NCBI RefSeq assembly: GCF_013343235.1
Contig: NZ_CP040094.1
Coordinates: forward strand, 2,542,501-2,606,500
DNA length: 64,000 nt
DNA from: Nostoc sp. TCL240-02
Lineage (GTDB): Bacteria; Cyanobacteriota; Cyanobacteriia; Cyanobacteriales; Nostocaceae
Direction of reading: 5' to 3'
Part shown: piece by piece, positions 35,659-43,979 of the stretch
Position numbering within the stretch: the first letter of the stretch is position 1
Layout: every line of letters begins with the position of its first letter
Made by a program: the position numbers and the translations under genes
Notes under the pieces: generated by a model
The model's database searches: none
Seen by the model: only the letters and a program-made list of their open reading frames with translations
Told to the model about the DNA's origin: nothing

Positions 35659-36378
35659 ACCAGGTAAATTATTTGGATCTACACCTAGAGAACGTAAATA
35701 CTGCGCTAATTGTTCAGCTCTTTGCCGTTCTTCTTCAGCCCTTTGTCGCTCTTGTTGTGCCTGTTCTGCATCTGTCAAATAGCGGTTTCCTTGCTCATCA
35801 TACCAACATAAAAACTCCTGTTGTATGCCGGCAATGACAGCCTGGTGTCGCCCAATACCTAACCCCACTTCTGGCATAAAATAAGGCTCACCTATTTGTA
35901 GCTGGTAACTTCCATCTATCAATTTATACAGTTCAAAGGGTTGATGTTGGTCACGTCGCCAAAACTCAGGGTTATAAATTACGTAGTACAATACACCCAG
36001 TTTTTTATATATATTTAGCTTCTCTTCATATTCACCTCCTGGGGTATGGGATACCATTTCTAATGTGAATATTGGAACAATCCCATTTTCTTCCCAAACC
36101 GCGTAACTTTTGCGTGATTTACCTCCCTTTTTGCGCTCTACTCCCACACTTAAAAAAGCATCTGGCACTACTGGTACTCTAGGATTTACTCCAGTGGTGT
36201 GATAAACGCCCATATCTACTCCAAAGTACCAATTTAGGCGATTTGCCCAAATAGAGTTAAGTAAGAAAAGTAAAATGTTGGGCAAAAAGTTTTGATCTTC
36301 GTTATCCACTGGTGTATCGTCTGAACAGGGAAGTTCATCAGTAGTTGGTAACGCATTTTTGAGGTCAGGTGAGAGCAT
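35650..36378 (-). CDS. Uma2-family (DUF820) endonuclease-like protein
   Basis: A protein of about 242 residues of the PD-(D/E)XK-like Uma2 family, hugely expanded in cyanobacteria. The core is VPDAFLSVGV...RKSYAVWEENGIVPIFTLEMVSHTPGGEYEEKLNIYKKLGVLYYVIYNP, where the Asp in PDAF, the Glu in FTLEMVS and the nearby Lys form the nuclease-like site. The tail is a charged coiled coil (EQAQQERQRAEEERQRAEQLAQYLRSLGVDP), also typical. The ATG at 36378 is chosen because an upstream start at 36456 would overlap the permease gene. Function is not established. It is transcribed with or just behind the PotB-like gene. Confidence 0.85.
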   Translation of the reverse strand: MLSPDLKNALPTTDELPCSDDTPVDNEDQNFLPNILLFLLNSIWANRLNWYFGVDMGVYHTTGVNPRVPVVPDAFLSVGVERKKGGKSRKSYAVWEENGIVPIFTLEMVSHTPGGEYEEKLNIYKKLGVLYYVIYNPEFWRRDQHQPFELYKLIDGSYQLQIGEPYFMPEVGLGIGRHQAVIAGIQQEFLCWYDEQGNRYLTDAEQAQQERQRAEEERQRAEQLAQYLRSLGVDPNNLPGNP

Positions 36379-36430
36379 AACCGTTGTCTCGCTGGCGTTT
36401 GATGCCCTTATTATAAATGAGCGAAAAAGT

Positions 36431-37324
36431 TTAGCGTTTGGGTGCAGGTTCGCCAAACTTAATTAAAAGCGCGATCGCAATACTAACAAGCAAAATTAAC
36501 GTCATACTTAAAGCAGAACCAAACCCCCAATTTTGGGTGGCTCCCAGAAACTGGTTATAAACTAACCGCGCTGCCGTCATACTAGAAGCACCACCAAGTA
36601 ATTCTGGATCGACAAAATCCCCCAAGCCTGTGATGAATACAAGCATAGAAGCAGCCGTAATTCCAGGCAGAATTTGCGGTACAGTTACCTGGAAAAAAGT
36701 TTCTACCGGATTTGCACCTAAATCAGCTGCCGCTTCTAACAACCGCTTGTCTAGCTTTTCGAGAGACGCATATAAAATCAAAACCATATAGGGTAACAAG
36801 CTGTAACTCATACCAATAAATACAGCTTGACTCTGGTTAAGTAATTGCAAAGTAGGTAAACCGAAAGTGCTGAGTAAACTGTTCAGCAAACCAGTAGGGC
36901 GAAGAATTGTAATCCAAGCATAAGAGCGGAGTAACGAGGAAGTCCACAAAGGTAAGACAAAGCCTAATAGCAGCAAATTTCGCCAACGCTGCGGCGCTAT
37001 CTGAGCAATCCAATAAGCGACAGGGAAGCCTAAAATTAAACAAATTATTGTAGTGCCCAATGCAAAAAATAGCGATCGCACAATTACTTGTAAGTAAAGT
37101 GGGTCAAATATTCGGATGTAGTTTTGGAATCCGTTGGGATTAACCAAATCTCCCGGACGAATGTCTGCAACTAAACTTAACTCGAAAATTATCAAAGTTG
37201 GCAGCACCAACAAAAGTAATAACCAAATCCCCGATGGTGCAAGTAATATCAAAGGTTGCAGCCAATTTCCCCATAGGCGAGGCAATTTTTCTATTTGGGA
37301 AATCCCATTTTTTTCAATATTCAT
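36431..37324 (-). CDS. ABC transporter permease, PotB-like (polyamine/Fe type)
   Basis: A 297-residue inner-membrane permease with six helices. The EAA loop is LEAAADLGANPVETFFQVTVPQILPG, and the N-terminal SGIWLLLLLVLPTLIIFELSLVADI is typical of PotB/AfuB proteins. It lies 27 bp after the binding-protein gene, so both are one operon. There is no second permease (PotC) or ATPase (PotA) next to it, so those subunits must be encoded elsewhere or are missing. Substrate is inferred as spermidine/putrescine-like because of the permease and binding-protein type. Confidence 0.85.
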   Translation of the reverse strand: MNIEKNGISQIEKLPRLWGNWLQPLILLAPSGIWLLLLLVLPTLIIFELSLVADIRPGDLVNPNGFQNYIRIFDPLYLQVIVRSLFFALGTTIICLILGFPVAYWIAQIAPQRWRNLLLLGFVLPLWTSSLLRSYAWITILRPTGLLNSLLSTFGLPTLQLLNQSQAVFIGMSYSLLPYMVLILYASLEKLDKRLLEAAADLGANPVETFFQVTVPQILPGITAASMLVFITGLGDFVDPELLGGASSMTAARLVYNQFLGATQNWGFGSALSMTLILLVSIAIALLIKFGEPAPKR

Positions 37325-37351
37325 TACTTATAAATCTAACTCCTAACTATT

Positions 37352-38437
37352 TTAACTGCTAGTTAATTGAGTCCAATAGCGATCGTAAACCTCTTCAAAG
37401 TCTCCTACAGGAGTAACACGTTCACAGTTTGCTAAAAGTGATTCTGCGGGAAATAAATTAGCATTATCTTGGATTGTTTTTGGCAATTGCTCAAATCCAG
37501 CCCTATTAGGCGTAGAAATACTCAAGCGTTGACTGATTTGGGCTGCTAATTCTGGTTGTAAAATCATGTTGATCCAAGCATAAGCTCCAGCTAAATTAGG
37601 GGCTGTTTTGGGAATAACAATAGTGTCTGTCCATAATGAAGAACCACTGCGAGGAATCACATATTTGAGTTTAGGGTTTTCTTGAGCAATTTTTACTGCA
37701 TCTGCTGAATAGCACATTGCTAATAGCAAATCTCCTGCCAGAATTTGATTTTGCCAAGCGTCAGTGTCAAAACGCGCGATCGCAGGTTTTAGCACCTTCA
37801 ACTTTTCATAAGCTTGTTTGATTTCTTGTTCGTTTTTGGAGTTGTAAGAATAACCTAGCATCCGTAAGGTTGCACCCATAACTTCTCGAACATCATTAAG
37901 CAAGGTCATCCGTTGATTAAGTTCTTCTTGGTTTTGCCAAAGGTAATCCCAGTCTTGTGGTGCATTTTTGATTTTTTCGGAATTGTAAAGCAAACCTGTT
38001 GTCCCCCAGTTAAACGGGATGCTATATCGGTTATTGGGGTCATAGCTAGGATTCTGAAATCGGGGGAATAAATTCTCTAAACCGATTAAGCGATCGTGAT
38101 TTATCTCTGTTAACAAACCTTTGTTTACCATCTTCTGCACCATGTAATCAGATGGGTTGATGATGCTGTAAATGCCACCACCTCCAGCTTGCAACTTGGC
38201 CAGCATGACATCATTGGAATCATACACATCCGCCAGCACTTTCATACCAGTTTGAGTGCTAAAAGTTCTCAGCAATTGGTTGTCAGTATATTGTGTCCAG
38301 GTGAATACATAAAGTTGGTCACGTTGACCATTCGTATTAGAATTAGCACGGACTTCAGCCAGTCTCCAGCCACAACCAGCTAAAGATAAGCTAGAAAGTG
38401 CTGCCACCCCTTTTAAAAATCGCCGTCTGTTAGCCAT
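37352..38437 (-). CDS. PotD-like extracellular solute-binding lipoprotein
   Basis: A 361-residue periplasmic binding protein of the spermidine/putrescine family. The N-terminus NRRRFLKGVAALSSLSLAGC has a twin-arginine-like motif and a lipobox LAGC, so it is probably folded before export and then lipid-anchored. The body shows the PotD-type fold: LYVFTWTQYTDNQLLRTFSTQTGMKVLADVYDSNDVMLAKLQAGG, then YSIPFNWGTTGLLYN, and WTDTIVIPKTAPNLAGAYAWINMILQPE. It is the upstream gene of the pair with the permease at 36431. Polyamine is the likely but unproven ligand. Confidence 0.87.
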   Translation of the reverse strand: MANRRRFLKGVAALSSLSLAGCGWRLAEVRANSNTNGQRDQLYVFTWTQYTDNQLLRTFSTQTGMKVLADVYDSNDVMLAKLQAGGGGIYSIINPSDYMVQKMVNKGLLTEINHDRLIGLENLFPRFQNPSYDPNNRYSIPFNWGTTGLLYNSEKIKNAPQDWDYLWQNQEELNQRMTLLNDVREVMGATLRMLGYSYNSKNEQEIKQAYEKLKVLKPAIARFDTDAWQNQILAGDLLLAMCYSADAVKIAQENPKLKYVIPRSGSSLWTDTIVIPKTAPNLAGAYAWINMILQPELAAQISQRLSISTPNRAGFEQLPKTIQDNANLFPAESLLANCERVTPVGDFEEVYDRYWTQLTSS

Positions 38438-38854
38438 TAAGTTAGAAGATATTCATCGACAACTTCTAGATTACGGTATACTTCGTATTCCCTGGCCTAA
38501 TTTTCTGGCATAAATGTATCATTCTTTACTTTCGGGCTTAGTTAATTTATAATAGTTTTCTTCACTCAATGAGATCCCTGGATGGAAGGAATTTTTTATC
38601 ATACGGGTATCGGTAGGACAAAAACCCAGAATTTTTTGCAGATGGAATTATGTAGATTTTGAATCTGTAGCTTAAACTAGAAGGTTTATCATCATATTTC
38701 TTATAGCTTCAATCAATCGGCTGTTATGCTCTTACCAAGAAAGCCAAACAAGTTTGTAGAGAATTGCGGCACAAAGTATTTAAATATGTTGTTAAACATT
38801 TGTAAACTGTTAGCAGCCGAGTAGCCGCGTGTCACATCTTGTTAAGGAATTATC
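38438..38854. promoter_or_regulatory. divergent promoter region between potD-like and cruF
   Basis: About 417 bp with no open frame and AT-rich composition. It must contain the promoters of two divergent transcription units. AAGGA lies 8 bp before the cruF ATG. I see no named operator. Confidence 0.4.
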
Positions 38855-39763
38855 ATGAGACAACTTGTTATCGTTGAGCGCGTATGCCTGATTGGTCATA
38901 TCGTGTCAAAAGCCTTCGGACTGGTAGGGATGCTACTGGTCATACCTAATGCCGACATAATTTTCAACTTATCGCAGGTTGGAGAAACTGCCGTACAGTT
39001 AAGTATGGCTGGTGGCGGTGTAGTTGATATCATCTTAGGGACAATAGCTGTCTCTATTTATGCCTACCGGACGCTGGGATTGGGAACTTGGCTAGCATTT
39101 ATGCTGCCGGCTATGTTTATCTCTTTGGGAAGTGAACTACTGGGAACTAGCACAGGTTTTCCATTTGGTGATTATAGCTACTTGAGTGGCTTGGGTTATA
39201 AGATTGCAGGGCTAGTTCCTTTCACAATTCCTTTGTCTTGGTTCTATGTTGGACTGTCGTCTTATTTAATTGCGAGAACTGGTTTGAAAGTGGCTCAAAA
39301 GCCCAGTTGGGGTCGCCATATTGCGGCTATAGCTGTTGGTGCTTTACTCTTCACTTGCTGGGATTTTGCCCTTGAGCCAGCTATGAGTCAAACTTCTCTG
39401 CCTTTTTGGTATTGGGAACAACCAGGAGCTTTCTTTGGCACACCTTACCAGAACTATGCAGGTTGGTTTGGCACTAGCGCCCTGTTTATGAGTGTGGCAG
39501 GCTTGTTGTGGAGAAACACATCAATTAAATTAGAGCGATCGCAACTTAATCTACCCTTAGTCGTTTATTTGACTAACTTTGCCTTCGCCGCCGGACTAAG
39601 TTTGGCTGCTGGGTTCTCCATCCCTGTATTGCTCGGTTTATTGCTTGGTGTCGCTCCCGCCGTGGCTCTGTGGTTAAGGAGTTCAACCACACCCGCTCAA
39701 GTTGCTGTTGAACCAGTAAGCAAAGAAGTATCAGTAGCAAAGGTTGAAGTTGCCTTGAAATAG
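38855..39763 (+). CDS. cruF: carotenoid 1',2'-hydratase (CruF)
   Basis: CruF adds water to the psi end of gamma-carotene-type carotenoids to give the 1'-hydroxyl group, on the way to myxoxanthophyll. It is an integral membrane protein (302 residues, seven or more helices) of the DUF422 family. Characteristic patches are GSELLGTSTGFPFGDYSYLSGLGYKI, LVPFTIPLSWFYVGLSSYLIAR, CWDFALEPAMSQTSLPFWYWEQPGAFFGTPYQNYAGWFGTSALFM. The gene is followed by the glycosyltransferase cruG, the arrangement known in cyanobacteria. AAGGA lies 8 nt before the ATG. Function is by family and neighbourhood. Confidence 0.93.
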   Translation: MRQLVIVERVCLIGHIVSKAFGLVGMLLVIPNADIIFNLSQVGETAVQLSMAGGGVVDIILGTIAVSIYAYRTLGLGTWLAFMLPAMFISLGSELLGTSTGFPFGDYSYLSGLGYKIAGLVPFTIPLSWFYVGLSSYLIARTGLKVAQKPSWGRHIAAIAVGALLFTCWDFALEPAMSQTSLPFWYWEQPGAFFGTPYQNYAGWFGTSALFMSVAGLLWRNTSIKLERSQLNLPLVVYLTNFAFAAGLSLAAGFSIPVLLGLLLGVAPAVALWLRSSTTPAQVAVEPVSKEVSVAKVEVALK

Positions 39764-39883
39764 CCTAGGATTGGGGACTGGGGATTAGGGACTAGGGACT
39801 GGGAACTATGGAGACCAGGGGAATAAACAATGCCCAATGCCCGATACCCCATGCCCATTTATTTTGTATAGTCGCACTTTTAA
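39764..39883. repeat. GGGGACTGG/CCCAATGCCC repeats between cruF and cruG
   Basis: The 120-bp spacer is mostly GGGGACTGGGGATTAGGGACT-type and CCCAATGCCC-type short repeats, the same units seen inside queA and beside the insertion sequence. Confidence 0.7.
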
Positions 39884-41122
39884 TTGATAAGTATTTTGAC
39901 AACAGTAGACAACGCTTTAATAGTAGAAAGTGCCATATCCTTTTTATTGCTACTTATTCAAGTACCAGCAACGGCGATTCTGTTTTCGCGCTTGTTAAAG
40001 GGGCCAAGAAGGCTGCCACCAATAAAACCGCAACAGCCAACGCCAGAGCTTTTAGGTAAGGTTAGTGTCGTAGTTCCCACACTGAACGAAGCGCTTCGCA
40101 TTAGCCCTCTGTTAGCTGGTTTAAGTCAGCAAAGCTACGAAGTTCGGGAAATTCTTGTTGTAGATAGCAACTCCAGTGATGGTACACCCGACTTAGTAAA
40201 AGCCATACAGCAAAAAGATCCGCGCTTTCGCGTGATGACAGATGATCCTTTACCCTCTGGTTGGGTGGGGCGGCCTTGGGCGTTGCATAACGGTTTTCTA
40301 TATAGCTCTGAGGGTAGTCAGTGGTTTTTGGGGCTGGACGCTGATATTCAACCACATCCTGGTTTGGTTGCGGGTTTAGTGAAGACGGCCGAAGCACAAG
40401 GCTATGACTTAGTTTCCCTTTCGCCCCAGTTTATCCTCAAATATCCAGGGGAATGCTGGCTACAACCAGCTTTATTGATGACTTTACTTTACCGATTTGA
40501 CCCTGCTGGCATTAATGCAGAGCAGCCTGAACGGGTGATGGCAAATGGGCAGTGTTTTTTATGTCGTCGCTCCGTTTTAGCTGCTGTGGGTGGTTACAGC
40601 AGCGCGAGTACTTCTTTTTGTGATGATGTCACCTTGGCACGAAATATTTCAACTCTTGGGTATAAAGTGGGGTTTTTAGATGGCGCAAAGGTGCTGAAAG
40701 TACGAATGTATGAGGGGGCGATGGAGACCTGGAAGGAATGGGGGCGGAGTCTAGACCTTAAAGATGCAACTTCTCATTCTCAGTTGTGGGGAGATTTATG
40801 GCTACTCACATCTGTTCAAGGTCTACCCCTTTTAATTGTCCTCAGTTTTTTATTGATTTCTCCCTCACTCTCGTACTCGCTACAGACGCGATTAATCGCG
40901 TCTCTACCCACTCCCCCACTTCTTCTGCTGGGACTGAATTTATTCTTGGTGGTAATTCGCTTTGCGATGCTAATTGCGATTGCACCTTCCTACGATCGCA
41001 AAAGTGCTAAAGGTGGCTGGTTATTCTGGCTTTCCCCTTTAGCCGATCCCCTAGCTGTGCTGCGAATCTTCTTATCTGCGTTTCAAAAGCCACGCGAGTG
41101 GCGAGGACGCAAATATATATAG
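39884..41122 (+). CDS. cruG: carotenoid 2'-O-glycosyltransferase (CruG)
   Basis: Family 2 glycosyltransferase that adds a sugar to the 2'-hydroxyl in myxol glycosides. The GT2 core is VSVVVPTLNEALRISPLLAGL, VVDSNSSDGTPDLV, LDADIQPHP (the DxD motif) and GQCFLCRRSVLAAVGGY, followed by SFCDDVTLARNI and a WKEWGRSLDLKD acceptor region. Hydrophobic helices at both ends anchor it. The start is a TTG at 39884. A perfect 20-bp palindrome at 40884-40903 falls in frame and encodes part of SLQTRLIASL (residues about 333-342) between two hydrophobic helices. The spacing from cruF is only 120 bp, so they are probably one operon. Confidence 0.9.
   Translation: MISILTTVDNALIVESAISFLLLLIQVPATAILFSRLLKGPRRLPPIKPQQPTPELLGKVSVVVPTLNEALRISPLLAGLSQQSYEVREILVVDSNSSDGTPDLVKAIQQKDPRFRVMTDDPLPSGWVGRPWALHNGFLYSSEGSQWFLGLDADIQPHPGLVAGLVKTAEAQGYDLVSLSPQFILKYPGECWLQPALLMTLLYRFDPAGINAEQPERVMANGQCFLCRRSVLAAVGGYSSASTSFCDDVTLARNISTLGYKVGFLDGAKVLKVRMYEGAMETWKEWGRSLDLKDATSHSQLWGDLWLLTSVQGLPLLIVLSFLLISPSLSYSLQTRLIASLPTPPLLLLGLNLFLVVIRFAMLIAIAPSYDRKSAKGGWLFWLSPLADPLAVLRIFLSAFQKPREWRGRKYI
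40881..40906. repeat. dispersed palindrome inside cruG
   Basis: Core AGACGCGATTAATCGCGTCT (40884-40903) is a perfect 20-bp palindrome, extended on both sides with one mismatch. It belongs to the same style as the 31-bp palindrome at 50069-50099 (TAGAGACG...CGTCTCTA). It is in frame in the gene. Confidence 0.65.
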
Positions 41123-41235
41123 TGGGGAATTAGGAATTGGGAATTGGGCATTGAACATGAAGAAGAGACAAGGAAGACAAGAGAGAGACTTGTTCAATAA
41201 TTCCCCCTTGTCCCCCTTGTCCCCCTGCCCATTTC

Positions 41236-42144
41236 CTACTCCTCTTCACCTCCTACTTGATCCCCGCGTTCCAGTTCCCAAAGAATTTGATTTCCTTCAC
41301 GGCGTACCCGTGACACTATCCAGTTTCGCCAGCGCCATTGATCTCCCCGACTGGTAACAGCGCTGGCGTGGACATCCATCAAGTCTGCTAACTCAGAACT
41401 GGTGATTAAGTAGCCTTTTTCTGAAATTTCGTCAGCGATACGCAGAGTTTCGACCAAGCTGCGGAGTTGCGAAACCCTCATTTCTGTCGGTTTTTCATCG
41501 ATAGTGGCCGCAGTAGGCCCAGTTGATGGTTCCATAACGGTTATTTCTAGTGCAGAAGTACTGATTTCTTGGTGACTTTGGTTAATTATTCGAGACTTTT
41601 TTTCATAATCAGCTACTTTTGCTACATTTAGTTCATTTGGGGAAGGTAAAGATTTATAAAAATTTGTAGAAGTGAATTGTTGTAGCGAAGGGATTTTGCC
41701 ACTAGCATAAGTGCGAGCGATCGCATCACAACGTTCGTTACCTATGTTACCAGAATGTCCCCTGACGTGTTGCCATTTTACCTGTTGGGTATTGAGTTCA
41801 TCAAGAATTTCCAAAAGCTCTTGGTTTTGGACGGGTTTACCATCTGACTTTTTCCAGCCTTTCTTTTTCCAGCCTTTCACCCACTTGGTAACGCAGTTAA
41901 TCAGGTATTCGCTATCGGTATGGAGGGTGATTGCTTGGGTTTGTTGAGATGTTTGCAGAAATTGGAGGGCTGCGATCGCAGCTTGCATTTCCATTTTATT
42001 ATTGGTGGTATGAGGCGATGCATCGCCCATTTCGTGGATTGAGCCATCGCTAAAGTAGACGACAACTCCCCAACCACCAGGGCCAGGGTTCCCGGTGCAA
42101 GCACCATCGGTATATATGCTTTGGATTGTGGGTTGAGTGGACAT
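41236..42144 (-). CDS. rnhA: ribonuclease HI with C-terminal extension
   Basis: RNase HI cuts the RNA strand of RNA-DNA hybrids. The four catalytic acids are in YTDGACTGNPGPGGWG (Asp), NNKMEMQAA (Glu), LHTDSEY (Asp) and GNERCDAIA (Asp). The active-site His is in HVRGHSGN. The basic handle GWKKKGWKKSDGKPVQN is present. Residues about 1-155 are the catalytic domain. The C-terminal 100 residues (MRVSQLRSLVETLRIADEISEKGYLITSSELADLMDVHASAVTSRGDQWRWRNWIV) resemble an extra DNA-binding-like domain and are unusual outside cyanobacteria. The catalytic call is certain; the role of the extension is unknown. Confidence 0.95.
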   Translation of the reverse strand: MSTQPTIQSIYTDGACTGNPGPGGWGVVVYFSDGSIHEMGDASPHTTNNKMEMQAAIAALQFLQTSQQTQAITLHTDSEYLINCVTKWVKGWKKKGWKKSDGKPVQNQELLEILDELNTQQVKWQHVRGHSGNIGNERCDAIARTYASGKIPSLQQFTSTNFYKSLPSPNELNVAKVADYEKKSRIINQSHQEISTSALEITVMEPSTGPTAATIDEKPTEMRVSQLRSLVETLRIADEISEKGYLITSSELADLMDVHASAVTSRGDQWRWRNWIVSRVRREGNQILWELERGDQVGGEEE

Positions 42145-42438
42145 GGTTTAGGATATCGAACCGCAAAGGACGCAAAGCCAAGAGTGATTAGCGGCGAATT
42201 TTTGTAAAGAATATCCAGGTTATTATACTGGTTAGCATTCCAGTAATAATGCTTCACAAAAAGGCTGTTGTGACGAAAAATGATTTTTTGCTATTGGGTT
42301 GGGTATTGAGCAGTTAAAACTGAAGATGCGATTTGGTTGGTTGCTAGTGCGATCGCTGTGCTACTGATAAACTTTTCTAAGTTGCGATCGCTTTTTACTT
42401 TGTAGATGGTCAATAGTACCTTGGATTCTACTATGGTT

Positions 42439-43818
42439 TTACTCTGTGTAAATTACTAGAATTTGTCTTCCGATCATGGTTAATGCCACTCCAATCATCA
42501 CAATGAGTGTCAACTTTCCACCAGGAACGAGTGGTTGATTTGTGCTATCTGAGTTTTCTTGTTCTTGGCGTTGCTTCCAACTCATTAACGCCGGAATAAT
42601 TCCACCCAGAACTGAGATACTGAACGTTCCAGTGTAATCTAGAGCAGTAAAAAAGATGCTGGGATTGAGCGTTCCGAGAGTCATTGGCGGGAAAAGAACC
42701 AGTGAATAGAGGGGGAAACGGCTAGAAAGCTTTCCCTGTGGAATAAGAAAAATATCTCCGAACAAATCCAGCAATCCGTATACAAATCCAATGAATGATG
42801 TGGCGATCGCAAACTCTGAAAAAATAGATACTAGAACTCCTAACCATTCTCCTGCACCGCCTGCTCGGAGAATTTGCAGTGGGTCAAAAACAGTTCTACC
42901 ATCAGATGTGTCATATTGCATATCAGGACTGACGCTTCCTAAAATTACGGCATTCCACGCCAAAAACATAATTAGAGGAATCACAGAACCAATTAAGATA
43001 GACTGACGAATTTTGCCGGCATCCCCTTCTAGTTGCGTCACAACTAACGGCACAACGTTTTGAAAAAATAGCGCCACAGACATCACTGAAATAGCACTAC
43101 CAAGGGCACTCCAGTTCTGAAATAAGAGTTGGGCACTCTGAATATGCCTTCCTGCGAAAAACAATAATCCCAAAAAAGACACGATGACAATTCCGACAAA
43201 GGCACTGTTTAATTTCTCAATAAATTTTTCTCGCCCAAGATACATAATGCCACCAAATAACAGTGTGAAAGTCGTTGTGCCCATCCACGTTGGTAATATC
43301 TGCACACTCCAGATTTTTGCCACCGCATATCCTAAAATCTCTCCACCTTGGGTGATGTATGCCACCAAGAGAGCATAATGCATAAATAAATATGCACCGC
43401 CAGCCATTTGCGCTCCCAGCTTACCAAGGATTTTCTCAACAACTCCCAAAAAACCTATGCTTACACGCCCTTCTGTTCGCATCGTGTTTAAGGTAACTTC
43501 TGCAACCAATAACCCTGAAACTAAAGCGTAGAGCCAAACAGCAATCAGTCCAGATGTGGATGGTACAATACCAGACGGTAGAGTAACGGCTGGTAGGGCG
43601 AGAATTCCAGCCCCAACAGTGGTTCCCGCAATCAATGCAGTACTCCCCAATACACTACCTGGTTGATGATTAAGCTTTTTTCCATCAAATTCAAGATGAG
43701 AAAACAACCGAGTGACTTGCTCTGAATTGAGAACAGTCTCTATGGGAAGCATACTAAATACCCGTACATAAACCCGATTAACAATACTAGCATCTGGAAA
43801 TATTCTTCGCAAAAACAC
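42439..43818 (-). CDS. aromatic amino acid permease (TyrP/HAAAP family)
   Basis: A 459-residue membrane transporter with about eleven helices. The first helix carries GSTALIAGTTVGAGILALPAVTLPSG, the substrate/ion-site signature of hydroxy/aromatic amino acid permeases. Typical companions are YITQGGEILGYA, ALFFQNVVPLVVTQLEGDAGKIRQSILIGSVIPLIMFLAWNAVILGSV and SLFSEFAIATSFIGFVYGLLDL-like segments. The first 60 residues form an unusually long cytoplasmic tail, so the start could be internal (for example Met at residue 23). It lies between rnhA and a two-component sensor gene. Substrate, probably Tyr or Trp, is inferred. Confidence 0.85.
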   Translation of the reverse strand: MFLRRIFPDASIVNRVYVRVFSMLPIETVLNSEQVTRLFSHLEFDGKKLNHQPGSVLGSTALIAGTTVGAGILALPAVTLPSGIVPSTSGLIAVWLYALVSGLLVAEVTLNTMRTEGRVSIGFLGVVEKILGKLGAQMAGGAYLFMHYALLVAYITQGGEILGYAVAKIWSVQILPTWMGTTTFTLLFGGIMYLGREKFIEKLNSAFVGIVIVSFLGLLFFAGRHIQSAQLLFQNWSALGSAISVMSVALFFQNVVPLVVTQLEGDAGKIRQSILIGSVIPLIMFLAWNAVILGSVSPDMQYDTSDGRTVFDPLQILRAGGAGEWLGVLVSIFSEFAIATSFIGFVYGLLDLFGDIFLIPQGKLSSRFPLYSLVLFPPMTLGTLNPSIFFTALDYTGTFSISVLGGIIPALMSWKQRQEQENSDSTNQPLVPGGKLTLIVMIGVALTMIGRQILVIYTE

Positions 43819-43979
43819 TGATGTTGCTATTTTTGCAGAGAAATTTTAGCGGAAAAAGAAGCGATCGCCATTTCATCGTTAACACAACTTTTTGAGCAGG
43901 AGTGTAATTTGTAGTACTTGAAAAAAACAGAGGTAAAGGCTATTTCATAATCAATTTGATTCTCAAAATAAAACCACCT

